A stretch of DNA of 64,000 nucleotides from Halosaccharopolyspora lacisalsi (GTDB lineage Bacteria > Actinomycetota > Actinomycetes > Mycobacteriales > Pseudonocardiaceae), in NCBI RefSeq assembly GCF_014137975.1, contig NZ_JACGWZ010000004.1, positions 372,001-436,000 of the forward strand, read 5' to 3'. Below the pieces are notes generated by a model. That model ran no database searches. It had not been told where the DNA came from and saw nothing but the letters and a program-made list of their open reading frames with translations. This document shows positions 1 through 9,142 of this stretch, in pieces. Each line of letters starts with the position of its first letter. Position 1 is the first letter of the stretch. The position numbers and the translations under genes were made by a program.

Positions 1-1206
1 GGCCACTTGCACGAGCCCGTCCGCACCACGTCGATGCACTCCTGGCACGAGGCTGCGGGTGCGGAGTTCGAGAACGTCGGCCAGTGGAAGCGCCCCCGGT
101 ACTACCCGCGTCCCGGTGAGGACATGGATGCCGCCGTGCAACGCGAATGCCGGGCCGCGCGTACCGGCGTGGCGATGCAGGACGTCAGCACTCTCGGCAG
201 GATCGAGATCGTCGGATCGGACGCTCCGGAGTTCCTCGACCGCGTCTGCACCAGCGGTTTCGCCGAGCTCGCCGTCGGCAGGGCCCGCTACGGGATGATG
301 TGCGGGGCCGACGGGATGGTCCTCGACGACGGCGTGTCGATGCGGTTGGCCGCGGACCGCTACCTGATGAGCACCACCACGGGCGGCGCGGCAGGAGTGC
401 TGGAATGGCTGGAGGAGTGGCTGCGGACCGAGTGGTCGGAGCTCGACGTGTACTGCACGTCGGTCACCGAGCAGTGGGCCGCGGTGGCCGTGGTCGGCCC
501 CCGTTCCCGTGACGTGGTGGCTCGGCTCGCACCGGATCTGGACGTCTCGTCCGCGGGCTTCGGTTTCATGGAGTTCCGCGAGACGGAGCTGTACAACGGG
601 ATTCCCGCCAGGATCAGCCGGATCTCGTTCTCCGGCGAACTGGCCTTCGAGATCAACGTCGCGAGGTGGTACGGGCTCGCCACGTGGGAAGCCGTGGCCG
701 CGGCCGGTGCCGACCACGGCATCACCCCCTACGGCGCGGAGACGATGCACGTGCTGCGTGCCGAGAAGGGCTTCGTGGTCGTCGGTCAGGACACCGACGG
801 CACGGTCACGCCACTGGACCTGGGCATGGACCGGCTGGTGTCCCGGCACAAGGACTTCATCGGCAAGCGCTCATTCGCGCGGCAGGACACCGCGCGCACC
901 GACCGCAAGCAACTGGTCGGTCTGCTGCCGCTGGAGCGGGAGAGGCTCCTGCCCGAGGGGGTGCACCTGGTCGAACCGGACGTGCCGCTGCGCCCGCCGG
1001 TGCCGATGCTCGGTCACGTGACGTCCAGCTACCGCAGCGCCGCGCTGGACCGCACCTTCGCACTGGCCCTGATTCGCGACGGTCGACGCCGAATCGGCGA
1101 CGTGCTGCACGCGCCGTTCGAGGGCAGCAGCACCGCCGTCGAGGTCACCAGGCCGGTTTTCTACGACGAGGAAGGAGCCCGCCGTGACGGTGTTGAACAC
1201 GGTTGA
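1..1206 (+). CDS. soxA: Sarcosine oxidase alpha subunit, C-terminal part (5' end outside window)
   Basis: This is the C-terminal portion of the large subunit of heterotetrameric sarcosine oxidase, which oxidatively demethylates sarcosine to glycine and passes the one-carbon unit to tetrahydrofolate in the cytoplasm. The frame is open from base 1, so the start and the N-terminal FAD/NAD-binding half lie upstream. The visible 400 or so residues form the aminomethyltransferase (GcvT-like) folate-binding domain: a [13 protein letters not shown]-like junction, a central segment with [18 protein letters not shown] and [19 protein letters not shown], and a C-terminal barrel containing [10 protein letters not shown]. 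Its end overlaps soxG by 23 bp, the usual soxBDAG order. Family assignment is firm; start unknown. Confidence 0.93.
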   Translation, partial: GHLHEPVRTTSMHSWHEAAGAEFENVGQWKRPRYYPRPGEDMDAAVQRECRAARTGVAMQDVSTLGRIEIVGSDAPEFLDRVCTSGFAELAVGRARYGMMCGADGMVLDDGVSMRLAADRYLMSTTTGGAAGVLEWLEEWLRTEWSELDVYCTSVTEQWAAVAVVGPRSRDVVARLAPDLDVSSAGFGFMEFRETELYNGIPARISRISFSGELAFEINVARWYGLATWEAVAAAGADHGITPYGAETMHVLRAEKGFVVVGQDTDGTVTPLDLGMDRLVSRHKDFIGKRSFARQDTARTDRKQLVGLLPLERERLLPEGVHLVEPDVPLRPPVPMLGHVTSSYRSAALDRTFALALIRDGRRRIGDVLHAPFEGSSTAVEVTRPVFYDEEGARRDGVEHG

Positions 1207-1813
1207 ACCAGCCACCGGTCTCGCGAGTCTGCGCCGCAGCCCCCTGGCGGACCGCGCAGCGGAATTCGCGGCCTCCAGCGCGGACGGACTGCGCGGGGTT
1301 CGACTGAGCGAGGAGGCGTTCCTGACGCAGGTGAACCTGCGGGTGCCCCCCGAGAGTCCCGCGCTGCTCGCCGGGCTGGAACGGGAACTGGGACTGGCGT
1401 TGCCGCATCGGCCGAACAGCGTGGTCGGCGACGAGCGCGACGCGGTGCTGTGGCTCGGTCCGGACGAGTGGTTGGTGATCGCTCCGGAAGGACGGGCCGA
1501 CCGGGTGGTGAGCCGGGCTCGCACCGCGATGGCCGACTCGGTCGGCTCCTCGGTGGACGTCTCCGCCGACCGGACGACCGTGCGGCTGGCGGGGCCGGTG
1601 TCCAGGGATGTGCTGGAGAAGGTGTGCTCGCTGGACCTGCACCCGCGTGCGTTCGGTGCGGGGCAGTGCGCCCGGACCCTGGTCGGCAGGGTTCGGGTCG
1701 CGCTCTGGCAGGTCGGTGCGGAGCCCGCGTACCGGCTGCTGGTCCACTGCTCCTTCGCCGGTTACCTGGCGGACCTGCTGCTCGACGCGATGGCGGAGTT
1801 CACCCACGCCTGA
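1184..1813 (+). CDS. soxG: Sarcosine oxidase gamma subunit
   Basis: This encodes the small gamma subunit of the heterotetrameric sarcosine oxidase complex. At 209 residues it is the normal family length. It begins with GTG inside the end of soxA, preceded by GAAGGAG at about 1171, so the two are translationally coupled. Family-like stretches include [28 protein letters not shown] and [17 protein letters not shown]. SoxG is structurally related to the folate-binding module of SoxA and packs against it. The gene ends 19 bp before a convergent flavoprotein gene. It is the last gene of the sox operon. Confidence 0.92.
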   Translation: MTVLNTVEPATGLASLRRSPLADRAAEFAASSADGLRGVRLSEEAFLTQVNLRVPPESPALLAGLERELGLALPHRPNSVVGDERDAVLWLGPDEWLVIAPEGRADRVVSRARTAMADSVGSSVDVSADRTTVRLAGPVSRDVLEKVCSLDLHPRAFGAGQCARTLVGRVRVALWQVGAEPAYRLLVHCSFAGYLADLLLDAMAEFTHA

Positions 1814-1832
1814 CGCCTCCCGAAAGGACTTC

Positions 1833-3044
1833 TCACCCGGGAGCCGTCGGCGCCGTCCTGGCGGTGCGTCCGGAACCGGGTACGGAGTTCGCGGTGAGTT
1901 TCCTGCGGTAGGCGGCGAAGCGCTTCGGGTCGTTCATGGCGAAGACCGCCACCAGTCTTCCCCCGCGTCGGTAGGTGGCCACGAACTTGCGTGCCTTCGT
2001 GGAACCGTCCACCACCTCGATCTTGTCCTTGGGCATCGCCTCGCCGGCGAACTGCACGCTGCACCCGTACTGCCGTGACCAGAAGTGGGGCACGGCGGTA
2101 CAGCGAGCGATGGTGGAACCGGCGAGCAGGTTACGCACGGCGGTCGTCGGCTGGTTCATGGCATGGGACCAGTAGCCCGTTCGCGTGGTGTGAGCATGAT
2201 TGCCCGACTGGTATTGAGCGACGTCCCCGACGGCGACAACGTTGCGCAACCGGGTGACACACCCGGCGTCGGTGAGCACCCCCTGGCGTGTCCGGACGCC
2301 GGAACCCCGCAGCCACTCGGTGGTGGGATGCGCCCCGACGCAGACAGCGACGACGTCCGCCGGCACGACACGTCCGTCCGTCAACTCCACACCGGTGACC
2401 CGTTCCGTGCCGAGCACGCGCGCGGCCCGCGTTCCGCACCGGAGGCGAACACCGTGGTCCTCGTGCAGGGCCAGGCACAGGGACGCGATCTCGATGCCGA
2501 GGGTGTGCACGAGCGGAACGTGCTGTCCTTCGACCAGCGTCACCCGAGCGCCCAGTGACCGGCACGTGGACGCCACCTCGGAGCCGGTGAGGCCTCCTCC
2601 GACCACGACCACCCGGCTGCCCGCTCCCACGCTCTCCCGCAGCGCGAGAGCGTCGTCCAGGGTGTAGACGAGATGGCTTCCCGGGACCGTCGGAGCGCCG
2701 GTGATGGTGCTGCGAGACGCCCCGGTCGCCGCGACGACTCCGTCGGCGCGTACCTGGTCGCCGCCGTCGAGCGTGACCGTTCCGGTGCGCGGGTCCAGGC
2801 GAACGGCCGTACGGCCGAGCCGCCATTCGGCGTCGAGGTCGTCCTCTTCTTCGGGATCGCCGAGTGCGAGCTCCGCCGGATCCAGGTGCCCGCTCAGGAA
2901 CTCCTTGGACAGGGGCGGCCGATCGTACGGCGGGCGGTGTTCGGCGCCGATGAGGGTCAGTCGTCCGTCGAAACCCTGCTCGCGCAGTTCTTGTGCGGCT
3001 CGCCATCCCGCTAGGGAGGCTCCCACGACGGCTACGCTGCGCAT
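1833..3044 (-). CDS. FAD-dependent NAD(P)H:ferredoxin reductase (rhodocoxin/putidaredoxin reductase type)
   Basis: This is a 403-residue pyridine-nucleotide disulfide-oxidoreductase-fold protein that likely passes electrons from NAD(P)H to a ferredoxin serving an oxygenase. Two dinucleotide-binding motifs are visible: VVGASLAGWRAAQELR at the N-terminus for FAD and VVVVGGGLTGSEVAS around residue 150 for NAD(P)H. The second FAD motif VVAVGDVAQYQ lies near residue 280, and PYDRPPLSKEFLSG is typical of the ferredoxin reductase clade. There is no CxxxxC redox pair. It is divergent from an IclR gene that is the obvious candidate regulator. No ferredoxin or oxygenase partner is within the window; a betaine-demethylation role beside sox is only a guess. 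Confidence 0.85.
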   Translation of the reverse strand: MRSVAVVGASLAGWRAAQELREQGFDGRLTLIGAEHRPPYDRPPLSKEFLSGHLDPAELALGDPEEEDDLDAEWRLGRTAVRLDPRTGTVTLDGGDQVRADGVVAATGASRSTITGAPTVPGSHLVYTLDDALALRESVGAGSRVVVVGGGLTGSEVASTCRSLGARVTLVEGQHVPLVHTLGIEIASLCLALHEDHGVRLRCGTRAARVLGTERVTGVELTDGRVVPADVVAVCVGAHPTTEWLRGSGVRTRQGVLTDAGCVTRLRNVVAVGDVAQYQSGNHAHTTRTGYWSHAMNQPTTAVRNLLAGSTIARCTAVPHFWSRQYGCSVQFAGEAMPKDKIEVVDGSTKARKFVATYRRGGRLVAVFAMNDPKRFAAYRRKLTANSVPGSGRTARTAPTAPG

Positions 3045-3125
3045 TCTATTGCTCCGGAACGTGAGATATCGCGGGATGACGCCAACAGAACCTCCGTTGC
3101 GCTATGAGGAACATAACGTAGTATA

Positions 3126-3155
3126 TGCAACAAATGTGACTCTTTTGTTGCAACA
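3126..3155. promoter_or_regulatory. Palindromic operator candidate in the reductase/IclR divergent promoter
   Basis: A 9-bp inverted repeat, TGCAACAAA at 3126-3134 and TTTGTTGCA at 3144-3152, is separated by 9 bp. Its right arm overlaps a perfect 10-bp palindrome TGTTGCAACA at 3146-3155. It sits in an unusually AT-rich 170-bp gap between the divergent flavoprotein gene and the IclR regulator. IclR proteins typically bind such palindromes next to their own gene, so this is the likely operator. Function is inferred. Confidence 0.55.
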
Positions 3156-3216
3156 GCGTCAAGAGGGCGCGAGGTTGGGTTCCTACGAGGTTCCCCTTAG
3201 CGGATACGGTTGGCCT

Positions 3217-4008
3217 GTGAGTAACGCAGAGGAGGCACGGAGCAAGGGCTCCGGGGCGCTGGTGCAGTCCGTGGACCGGGCTGTGACCGTCTTGGAGCTG
3301 TTGGCGCGCAGTGGTGAGGCTGGTATCACGGAGATCGCTGGTGAGCTGGGGGTTCACAAGTCCACGGCGTCGAGGCTGGTCAGCGTTCTGGAGTCCAGGG
3401 GCATGGTCGAGCAGCTGGGGGAGCGCGGCAAGTACGTCATCGGTTTCGGAGTGGTCCGGCTCGCCGGCGCGGCCACCGAGCGGATGGACCTGCCACGCCT
3501 GGGACGTCCGTTCTGCGACTCGTTGGCCTCCGAGCTGGGGGAGACGGTCAACATCGCGATCCGGGACAACGACGTGGCGCTCAACATCAGCCAGGCTCGG
3601 GGTACCGCGTCCGTCACCGCGCACAACTGGGTCGGCCAGCGCACGCCCCTGCACGCGACCTCCAGTGGCAAGGTCCTGCTCGCCCACGCGCCCCCCGAGG
3701 ACCAGGACGCGCTACTGGAGGAACCGCTGGAGCGCTACACGACGCGGACTTTGACCGATCCCGAGGAGCTGCGCAAGGATTTCGCCCTGATCGTGCGGGA
3801 CGGGTACGCCACCGGGTACGAGGAGCTGGAACTCGGTCTCAACGCCGCCGCCGTGGCCATCTACAACTACGACGGTGAGGTGATCGCCGCGCTGAGCTCC
3901 TCGGGGCCGTCCTATCGCTTTTCGCGACGGCGGATCCGGGAGGTCATCGGAGCGATGACGGTGGCGTCCAAGGAGCTCTCCGCGCAGCTGGGCTACCTGG
4001 AGTCCTGA
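3217..4008 (+). CDS. IclR-family transcriptional regulator
   Basis: This is a 263-residue DNA-binding regulator. The N-terminal winged helix is visible at about residues 12-70 (ALVQSVDRAVTVLELLARSG, then ITEIAGELGVHKSTASRLVS). The IclR effector domain follows, with TPLHATSSGKVLLAH and the closing DGYATGYEELELGLNAAAV, the usual family signature. I chose the GTG at 3217 because the IclR homology begins a few residues later; the reading frame is open further upstream, but that stretch crosses the operator palindrome and has no family similarity. It most likely controls the divergent reductase gene and itself. The effector cannot be told from sequence. Confidence 0.9.
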   Translation: MSNAEEARSKGSGALVQSVDRAVTVLELLARSGEAGITEIAGELGVHKSTASRLVSVLESRGMVEQLGERGKYVIGFGVVRLAGAATERMDLPRLGRPFCDSLASELGETVNIAIRDNDVALNISQARGTASVTAHNWVGQRTPLHATSSGKVLLAHAPPEDQDALLEEPLERYTTRTLTDPEELRKDFALIVRDGYATGYEELELGLNAAAVAIYNYDGEVIAALSSSGPSYRFSRRRIREVIGAMTVASKELSAQLGYLES

Positions 4009-4032
4009 GTGGACCGGCGCTCTCGGCGACCG

Positions 4033-4350
4033 TCAGAGGCCGAATTCGGGGCGTAGACGTTCGGGTACCAGATCGAGGTAGTCCCGGTGAGCGCCGATCC
4101 AGTCACGCACGAACGTGCAGTGCGGCACCACTGTGGCGCGGCGCTGTCTGGCGGTGTCCAGGGCGCTGCGGACGAGTCGGCCTCCCAGTCCGCGGCCTTC
4201 GTGGCCGGGGTTCACTTCGGTGTGGACGAAGTCGAGCTCGTCTCCCCGAACGTGGTACTCGGCAAAGCCGATGACCTCGTCACCGGAGCGGAGCTCGAAC
4301 CGCGAGCGCTCGGCGTTGTCGACGACCCTGGATTCCATCTTCGTCCACAC
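4033..4350 (-). CDS. Small GNAT-like N-acetyltransferase (COG2388 type)
   Basis: This is a single-domain GNAT-fold protein of 105 residues or fewer. The acetyl-CoA binding core reads VNPGHEGRGLGGRLVRSAL, preceded by ELDFVHTEV and followed by the conserved VVPHCTFVRDWI strand, which is characteristic of the short YjdJ/COG2388 subfamily rather than full-length GNATs. The start is ambiguous: GTG at 4350 or ATG at 4338; the ATG fits the family N-terminus better. It is convergent with the IclR gene 24 bp away. Substrate unknown. Confidence 0.8.
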   Translation of the reverse strand: MWTKMESRVVDNAERSRFELRSGDEVIGFAEYHVRGDELDFVHTEVNPGHEGRGLGGRLVRSALDTARQRRATVVPHCTFVRDWIGAHRDYLDLVPERLRPEFGL

Positions 4351-4442
4351 CGTCCTGGTGGTTCCCGCACTGTCCCCGCCACCATGCCCGGCTTCTCCGC
4401 GGGGCCGCTACGCGTCCGCTCGGACGGGCTGGAGCGAACGTG

Positions 4443-4661
4443 CTACGAGGGCATGACGGGGGCCACCCAACCGTCGTTGGCGGTCGTCCACTCGGCGCTG
4501 CGGGTCCATCCTGCGGCGCGCAGCTCCTCCTCCGCCTGGCCCGGTTCGGTGGTCGAGTGCGGCAGTTGCAATTCGACGATCTCCGCTCCGCGGTCGTCGC
4601 GGACGGTGATCACCGGTGCGTGTTCGGCCGATGCGGCGATGTAGTGCGCTGTATTGGCCAT
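4443..4661 (-). CDS. Hypothetical small protein, 72 aa
   Basis: I do not recognise a family. The 72-residue product begins MANTAHYIAASAEHAP and looks like a compact soluble protein (VITVRDDRGAEIVELQLP, then AEEELRAAGWTRSAEW). There is no signal peptide or membrane segment. Support for it being real is a strong GAGGAGG ribosome binding site about 12 nt upstream of the ATG and its own flanking spacers on both sides. It could be a stress-type small protein, but nothing in the sequence proves that. Confidence 0.55.
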   Translation of the reverse strand: MANTAHYIAASAEHAPVITVRDDRGAEIVELQLPHSTTEPGQAEEELRAAGWTRSAEWTTANDGWVAPVMPS

Positions 4662-5025
4662 GGAAGCGTTCGACCTCCTCGCTCGTCGTGTGGTAATGAA
4701 TTACCCGGTGTGGTGTGAGGCAAACTCGGCACTCGTCCGATCGGTGCCGCATCGATTCAGTGGTTTTCGCGAAGCGAAGAATTCGTGTCCGGTTCCTCTG
4801 TCGGAAAAGGTGGTCGGCGGTTCGACGTTTTCGGCGTGATCGCGGACTCGCGGTGAACGGCGTCGCCGCAGGTCATTGAGATGCGGGCCGTGCAGCACCG
4901 TGAAACCCTCCTCGGAGAGGACGCAGGGCCTCTTGTCGGTCGACGACGATGTGGCCACTGGCGAAGACAGGCTAAGCGGGTGGCCTCCGCTTGTCGGTCC
5001 CGCGCGTCGAAGGGAGACCAGTGTC
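4662..5025. other. Divergent intergenic region (364 bp)
   Basis: No gene is supported here. The region carries promoters for the leftward small gene and the rightward TPP enzyme. It is AT-richer than its surroundings and holds a short palindrome, GTAAT/ATTAC at 4693-4704, and a CGGCAC/GTGCCG hairpin at 4727-4749. I could not identify a confident -35/-10 pair. Confidence 0.4.
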
Positions 5026-6828
5026 ATGCCACAGACCGCCGACTTCATTCTCGAGCGGCTCCGAGCTTGGGGAATCGGCCGGATCTTCGGGTACCCGGGC
5101 GACGGGATCAACAGCCTGCTGGGTGCGCTCAACCGCGCCGACGGCGATCCGGAGCTGATCCAGACGCGCCACGAGGAGATGGCCGCGTTCATGGCCACGG
5201 CGCAGGCCAAGTTCACCGGGACGCTCAGTTGCTGCATGGCCACCTCCGGGGGCGGCACGATCCACCTGCTCAACGGGCTCTACGACGCGAAGTTGGATCA
5301 CCAGCCGGTCGTGGCGATCATCGGACAGCAGAAACGGATCGCGCTGGGGTCGGCCTATCAGCAGGAAATCGACCCGAACACGCTGTACAAGGACGTCTCG
5401 GAGTTCGTGCAGACCTGCATGCATCCCGCGCAGGCTCGCCAATTGATCGACCGGGCGTGCAAGGTGGCGCTGACCAACAACACCGTCGCCACCGTCATCG
5501 TGCCCGAGGACGTCGCGATGGAGGAGGCGGTACCCTCGCCGCCGCGTTCGCACGGCGCTGTCTACACCAGCGTGGGCTGGACGAAACCCCGGATGATCCC
5601 GCCGGAGGAGGAGCTCGACAAGGCCGCGGAGGTCCTCAACGAGGGCGAGCGCGTGGCCATCCTGGTCGGGCAGGGAGCGGCGCGGGCCACAGACCAGGTG
5701 GCCGAGGTGGCCGAGCTGCTCGGTGCCGGAGTGGCCAAGACGTCGCTGGGCAGGGAGGTGCTGCCCGACGACCTGCCCTACGTCACCGGACCGGTCGGAC
5801 TGCTGGGCTCCACCTCGAGCCACGCGATGATGATGGAGGCGGACACGCTGTTCATGATCGGCACCAGCTTCCCCTACACCGAGTGGCTGCCGGTCGAGGG
5901 ACAGTGCAGGGGCGTCGAGATCGACGTCGACGGCCGCATGATCGGGGTGCGGTATCCGATGGACGCGCATCTCATCGGTGACTCGAAGGACACGCTGACC
6001 GAGTTGATCCCGCTGCTGCGGCGCAAGCAGGACCGGTCGTGGCGGGAGCGGATCGAACGCGAGGTCTCCGAGTGGTGGCAGGTGCTGGACGACCGTGCCC
6101 ACGACACGGCCGACCCGCTCAACCCCGAGCTGGTGACCCAGGAACTGTCCAAGCGGTTGCCGGACGAGTCGATCATCACCACCGACGCCGGATCGGTAGC
6201 CAACTGGTGGTCGCGGCACTTGAAGCTGCGCACGGGCATGAAGGCCTCGCTGTCCGGGAACCTCGCCACGATGGGCCCCGGCACGCCGTACGCCATCAGC
6301 GCCAAGTTCGCCTATCCCGATCGGCCCGTCATCGCCCTGGTGGGTGACGGCGTCTTCCAGATGAACGGCATGCTGGAACTGATCACCATCAAGCGCTACC
6401 TCGACCGACTCAGCCGGTCGTCGTTGATTTTCTGCGTGTTCAACAACCAGGACCTCAACCAGGTGACCTGGGAGCAGCGTGCGATGGCCGGGGAGCCGAA
6501 GTTCCCGGGCTCGCAGGACATCCCCGACGTGCCGTACGCGGAGTGGGCGAAACTGCTCGGGTTCACCGGGATTCACTGCGACGATCCCGGCCGGATCGGC
6601 CAGGCCTGGGACGAGGCGCTGGCCGCCAAGGGGCCGGTCGTCCTCGAGGTGGTGGTCGACGCCGAGGTCCCGCCGATTCCGCCGCACATCAAGTCGACGC
6701 AGGCGAAAAAGACCGCGCAGGCGCTGCGTCAGGGAGATCCGGAGGCGTGGGGCGTCGCCATCAAGGGTGCCAAGCAGAAGATGCACGAGTTCACCGAGTC
6801 GGTGAAGAAGAAGACGCCGGGGAGCTAG
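5026..6828 (+). CDS. Thiamine-pyrophosphate-dependent enzyme, pyruvate oxidase/dehydrogenase-like
   Basis: This is a 600-residue member of the acetolactate synthase/pyruvate oxidase (PoxB-like) family. The order is N-terminal PYR domain (FGYPGDGINSLL near residue 22, with the cofactor-activating Glu of TRHEEMAAFM near residue 50), a central Rossmann-like domain, and a C-terminal PP domain with the Mg-TPP motif from VGDGVFQMNG to FCVFNNQ. It ends with an extra lysine-rich tail of about 50 residues. The ATG at 5026 was chosen because the family N-terminus MPQTADFILERL starts there and AGGGAG lies upstream. The likely reaction is decarboxylation of pyruvate or a related 2-oxo acid; electron acceptor unknown. 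It is a single gene, followed 49 bp later by an unrelated enolase-superfamily gene. Confidence 0.87.
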   Translation: MPQTADFILERLRAWGIGRIFGYPGDGINSLLGALNRADGDPELIQTRHEEMAAFMATAQAKFTGTLSCCMATSGGGTIHLLNGLYDAKLDHQPVVAIIGQQKRIALGSAYQQEIDPNTLYKDVSEFVQTCMHPAQARQLIDRACKVALTNNTVATVIVPEDVAMEEAVPSPPRSHGAVYTSVGWTKPRMIPPEEELDKAAEVLNEGERVAILVGQGAARATDQVAEVAELLGAGVAKTSLGREVLPDDLPYVTGPVGLLGSTSSHAMMMEADTLFMIGTSFPYTEWLPVEGQCRGVEIDVDGRMIGVRYPMDAHLIGDSKDTLTELIPLLRRKQDRSWRERIEREVSEWWQVLDDRAHDTADPLNPELVTQELSKRLPDESIITTDAGSVANWWSRHLKLRTGMKASLSGNLATMGPGTPYAISAKFAYPDRPVIALVGDGVFQMNGMLELITIKRYLDRLSRSSLIFCVFNNQDLNQVTWEQRAMAGEPKFPGSQDIPDVPYAEWAKLLGFTGIHCDDPGRIGQAWDEALAAKGPVVLEVVVDAEVPPIPPHIKSTQAKKTAQALRQGDPEAWGVAIKGAKQKMHEFTESVKKKTPGS

Positions 6829-6877
6829 CGTCCGGCGTCGGGTCCGCTGCCGTATCGGCGATTCCGGGGACGGGGTC

Positions 6878-8020
6878 ATGAGTGGGGAACGTGCTGCCGA
6901 AACCATTGTGGACAGCGTCGACGTACACGGTCTGACGGTCCCCACCGACGGCCCGGGGGGCGTGGAGCAGGACGGCACGCTGGAGTGGGACTCCACGACC
7001 ATGATCCTCGTCCGGGTGCACGCCGGGGGTCGCGTCGGGATCGGTTACACCTACGGGGATCGGTCCGTGGCGACGTTCGTCGACTCGAAGCTGGTGCCGT
7101 TGGTACTGGGGGCGAACGTCGACGCTCCGCCGATGCTGTGGGAGCGGATGTTCGCCGCCATCCGGAACGCGGGTCGATCGGGGGTGGGGGCCATGGCGGT
7201 CGCGGCCGTCGACATGGCGGTCTGGGACCTTTCGGCCCGCCTCCGGCGGCTCCCCCTGTTCCGGGCCCTGCCGGCGTTCCGCGACGAGGTTCCCGTCTAC
7301 GGCAGCGGTGGCTTCACGAACTACCCGGTCGACCGGCTCGCGGACCAGTTGGCCGGGTGGGTCGCCGAGGGCATCCCACGGGTGAAGCTGAAGACCTCGC
7401 GGCAACCGCGGCAGGATCCGCGGCGGCTCTCGGCGGTGCGCGCCGCGCTCGGCGTGGGGCCGGAGCTGTTCGTCGACGCCAACGGCGCACTGACCCGCAA
7501 GCAGGCGCTGTACTGGGCGCGGCGGTTCGCCGACGAGTGGGGAGTGGGCTGGCTGGAGGAGCCGGTTACCTCGGACGACCGCGAGGGGCTTCGGTTGCTG
7601 CGGCAAAACGGTCCCCTCGGGCTGGACATCGCCGCCGGTGAGTACGGGTTCGTGCTGCACGACTTCGACGACCTGCTCAGTGCGGGAGCCGTCGACTGTT
7701 TGCAGGCCGATGTCACTCGTTGCGGGGGCGTCACGGGTTTGCTTCAACTCGGTGGCCTCGCCGCGAGCCACCAGATCGACGTGTCCGCGCACTGTGCTCC
7801 CGCTGCCTCGGCACACGCTTTCTGCGCGGTTCCACGGCTGCGACATCTCGAGTACTTCCACGACCACGTGCGGATCGAGCACCGCGTCTTCGACGGCAAC
7901 CTGCCCGTGATCGAGGGAGCACTGCGCCCCGATCCCGACCGCGCCGGTCTGGGCCTCGAAGTGCGGTGGCCGGACGTCGAGCAGTACCGGGTGTACGGCA
8001 ACACCACGAGTCACCGGTAG
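6878..8020 (+). CDS. Mandelate racemase/muconate lactonizing enzyme family protein (enolase superfamily)
   Basis: This is a 380-residue enolase-superfamily enzyme that abstracts a proton alpha to a carboxylate. The capping domain occupies roughly residues 1-130, followed by the barrel. Catalytic and metal-binding signatures are complete: KLKT near residue 168 (KxK base), FVDANGAL (metal Asp), GWLEEPV (metal Glu), DIAAGEYG (metal Glu), a QADVTRCGG strand, and VSAHCAPAASAH near residue 306, whose His places it in the mandelate-racemase subgroup. It acts in the cytoplasm, likely as a sugar-acid dehydratase or racemase; substrate cannot be assigned. It may be co-transcribed with the TPP enzyme upstream. 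Confidence 0.87.
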   Translation: MSGERAAETIVDSVDVHGLTVPTDGPGGVEQDGTLEWDSTTMILVRVHAGGRVGIGYTYGDRSVATFVDSKLVPLVLGANVDAPPMLWERMFAAIRNAGRSGVGAMAVAAVDMAVWDLSARLRRLPLFRALPAFRDEVPVYGSGGFTNYPVDRLADQLAGWVAEGIPRVKLKTSRQPRQDPRRLSAVRAALGVGPELFVDANGALTRKQALYWARRFADEWGVGWLEEPVTSDDREGLRLLRQNGPLGLDIAAGEYGFVLHDFDDLLSAGAVDCLQADVTRCGGVTGLLQLGGLAASHQIDVSAHCAPAASAHAFCAVPRLRHLEYFHDHVRIEHRVFDGNLPVIEGALRPDPDRAGLGLEVRWPDVEQYRVYGNTTSHR

Positions 8021-8088
8021 ATGGTCCGGCAGGATCCGGCGGACAGCGATCGCGGGAACCCGCTGACCGAACCACGAGGGCGTAACCG

Positions 8089-9059
8089 GTGGTTTCGCCC
8101 GGCGGTGGCCTTGGAAGGTCGGTGAGCACGGCAGAAGGCAGTGAGCTGGACCCGCCGGCGCAGTCGGTGGCCAGCATGGCTCGCGACCTGCTCGCCCAGG
8201 GGGTCGGTACAGCAGACCCTGGACCGGATCGTGCAGTACGCGGTGGAGATGGTCGACGGGTGCGAGCACGCCGGTGCGCCGACGGTGTACGACTGGCAGC
8301 GTGCGCGGACGCTGGCCGTGACCAGTGATCTGGCGCGGTGGTCGAAACGCGTCAGCAGCGGTTTCCCGACCTGATCAATCTCGCTCCGGTGGGGTGGGAT
8401 TGTTCGACGAGCACGATCGGATCCAGGAGGTCAATGATGCGCTGGGCCGGTTGCCGGGGTATTCGCTGCTCGGAGCTGTTGGGCATGCCGTCCACCGAGC
8501 TGCTGCACCCGAGCGAGCGGGGTGGGGGGAGCAGTAGCGAGACCGGTCGCGAGCACGGCACCGCCGGTTCCTCGGAGGAGGCCCGCCAGCGCACGCTGGT
8601 GCGCGACGACGGTCAGCCGGTGATCTGCGAGGTGCGCTACGCGTCCCGCTCCAGGACGGCAGCCAATTCCGGCTGGTGTTCTTCCAGGGCATCACCGAAA
8701 CCCCCCCTGATCGACCGGGCGTGACCTTCGCCGTGGACGACTTCGGCACCGGCCACTCGTCCCCGGCCCGGCTCGAGGACCTCCCCGCCGGCAGCATCGA
8801 ACTCGACCGCCGGTTCGTCGTCGGTCTCGGAAACCACGAGATCGACCGTGCCATCGTGCGCTCGTCCGTGGACGTGGCTCGCGCCACCGGACGCCGCCGC
8901 GTGGCCGAAGGCGTGGAAACCACCATCCAGTTCCACCTGCTCATCACCCTCGGCGTCGACGCGCACCAGGGGTTCCTGTTCGCTCACCCCGTGCCCGACG
9001 AACTCCACGCCCTGCTGAGCAAGCAAGCACCGCTCCCGCAGCAGCAACAACAGCGGTAA
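8089..9059 (+). pseudogene. Decayed GAF-PAS-EAL signalling gene with internal deletion
   Basis: Three reading frames carry pieces of one ancestral signalling protein. A GAF-like start (ASMARDLLAQ, then in another frame LDRIVQYAVEMVDGCEHAGA) is followed by PAS pieces (FPDLINLAPVG, ELLGMPSTELLHPSE, LVRDDGQPVICEVRYA). In the final frame, LQDGSQFRLVFFQGITE runs directly into FAVDDFGTGHSS and VAEGVETTIQF, the last third of an EAL domain. The whole GGDEF domain and the EAL active-site start are missing. The order and wording closely match the intact PAS-GGDEF-EAL protein at 11255-13378, so this is a broken paralogue. At least three frame disruptions plus the deletion make a functional product unlikely, though the last frame alone (8676-9059) is open. 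Confidence 0.85.
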
Positions 9060-9142
9060 CGGCGGATCCGTCGCTACCCGTCTTTTTATCCACATGTCTT
9101 TTCCCCAGTTCCGAACTCCGAATTCTGGTCGCACTGCTCACG

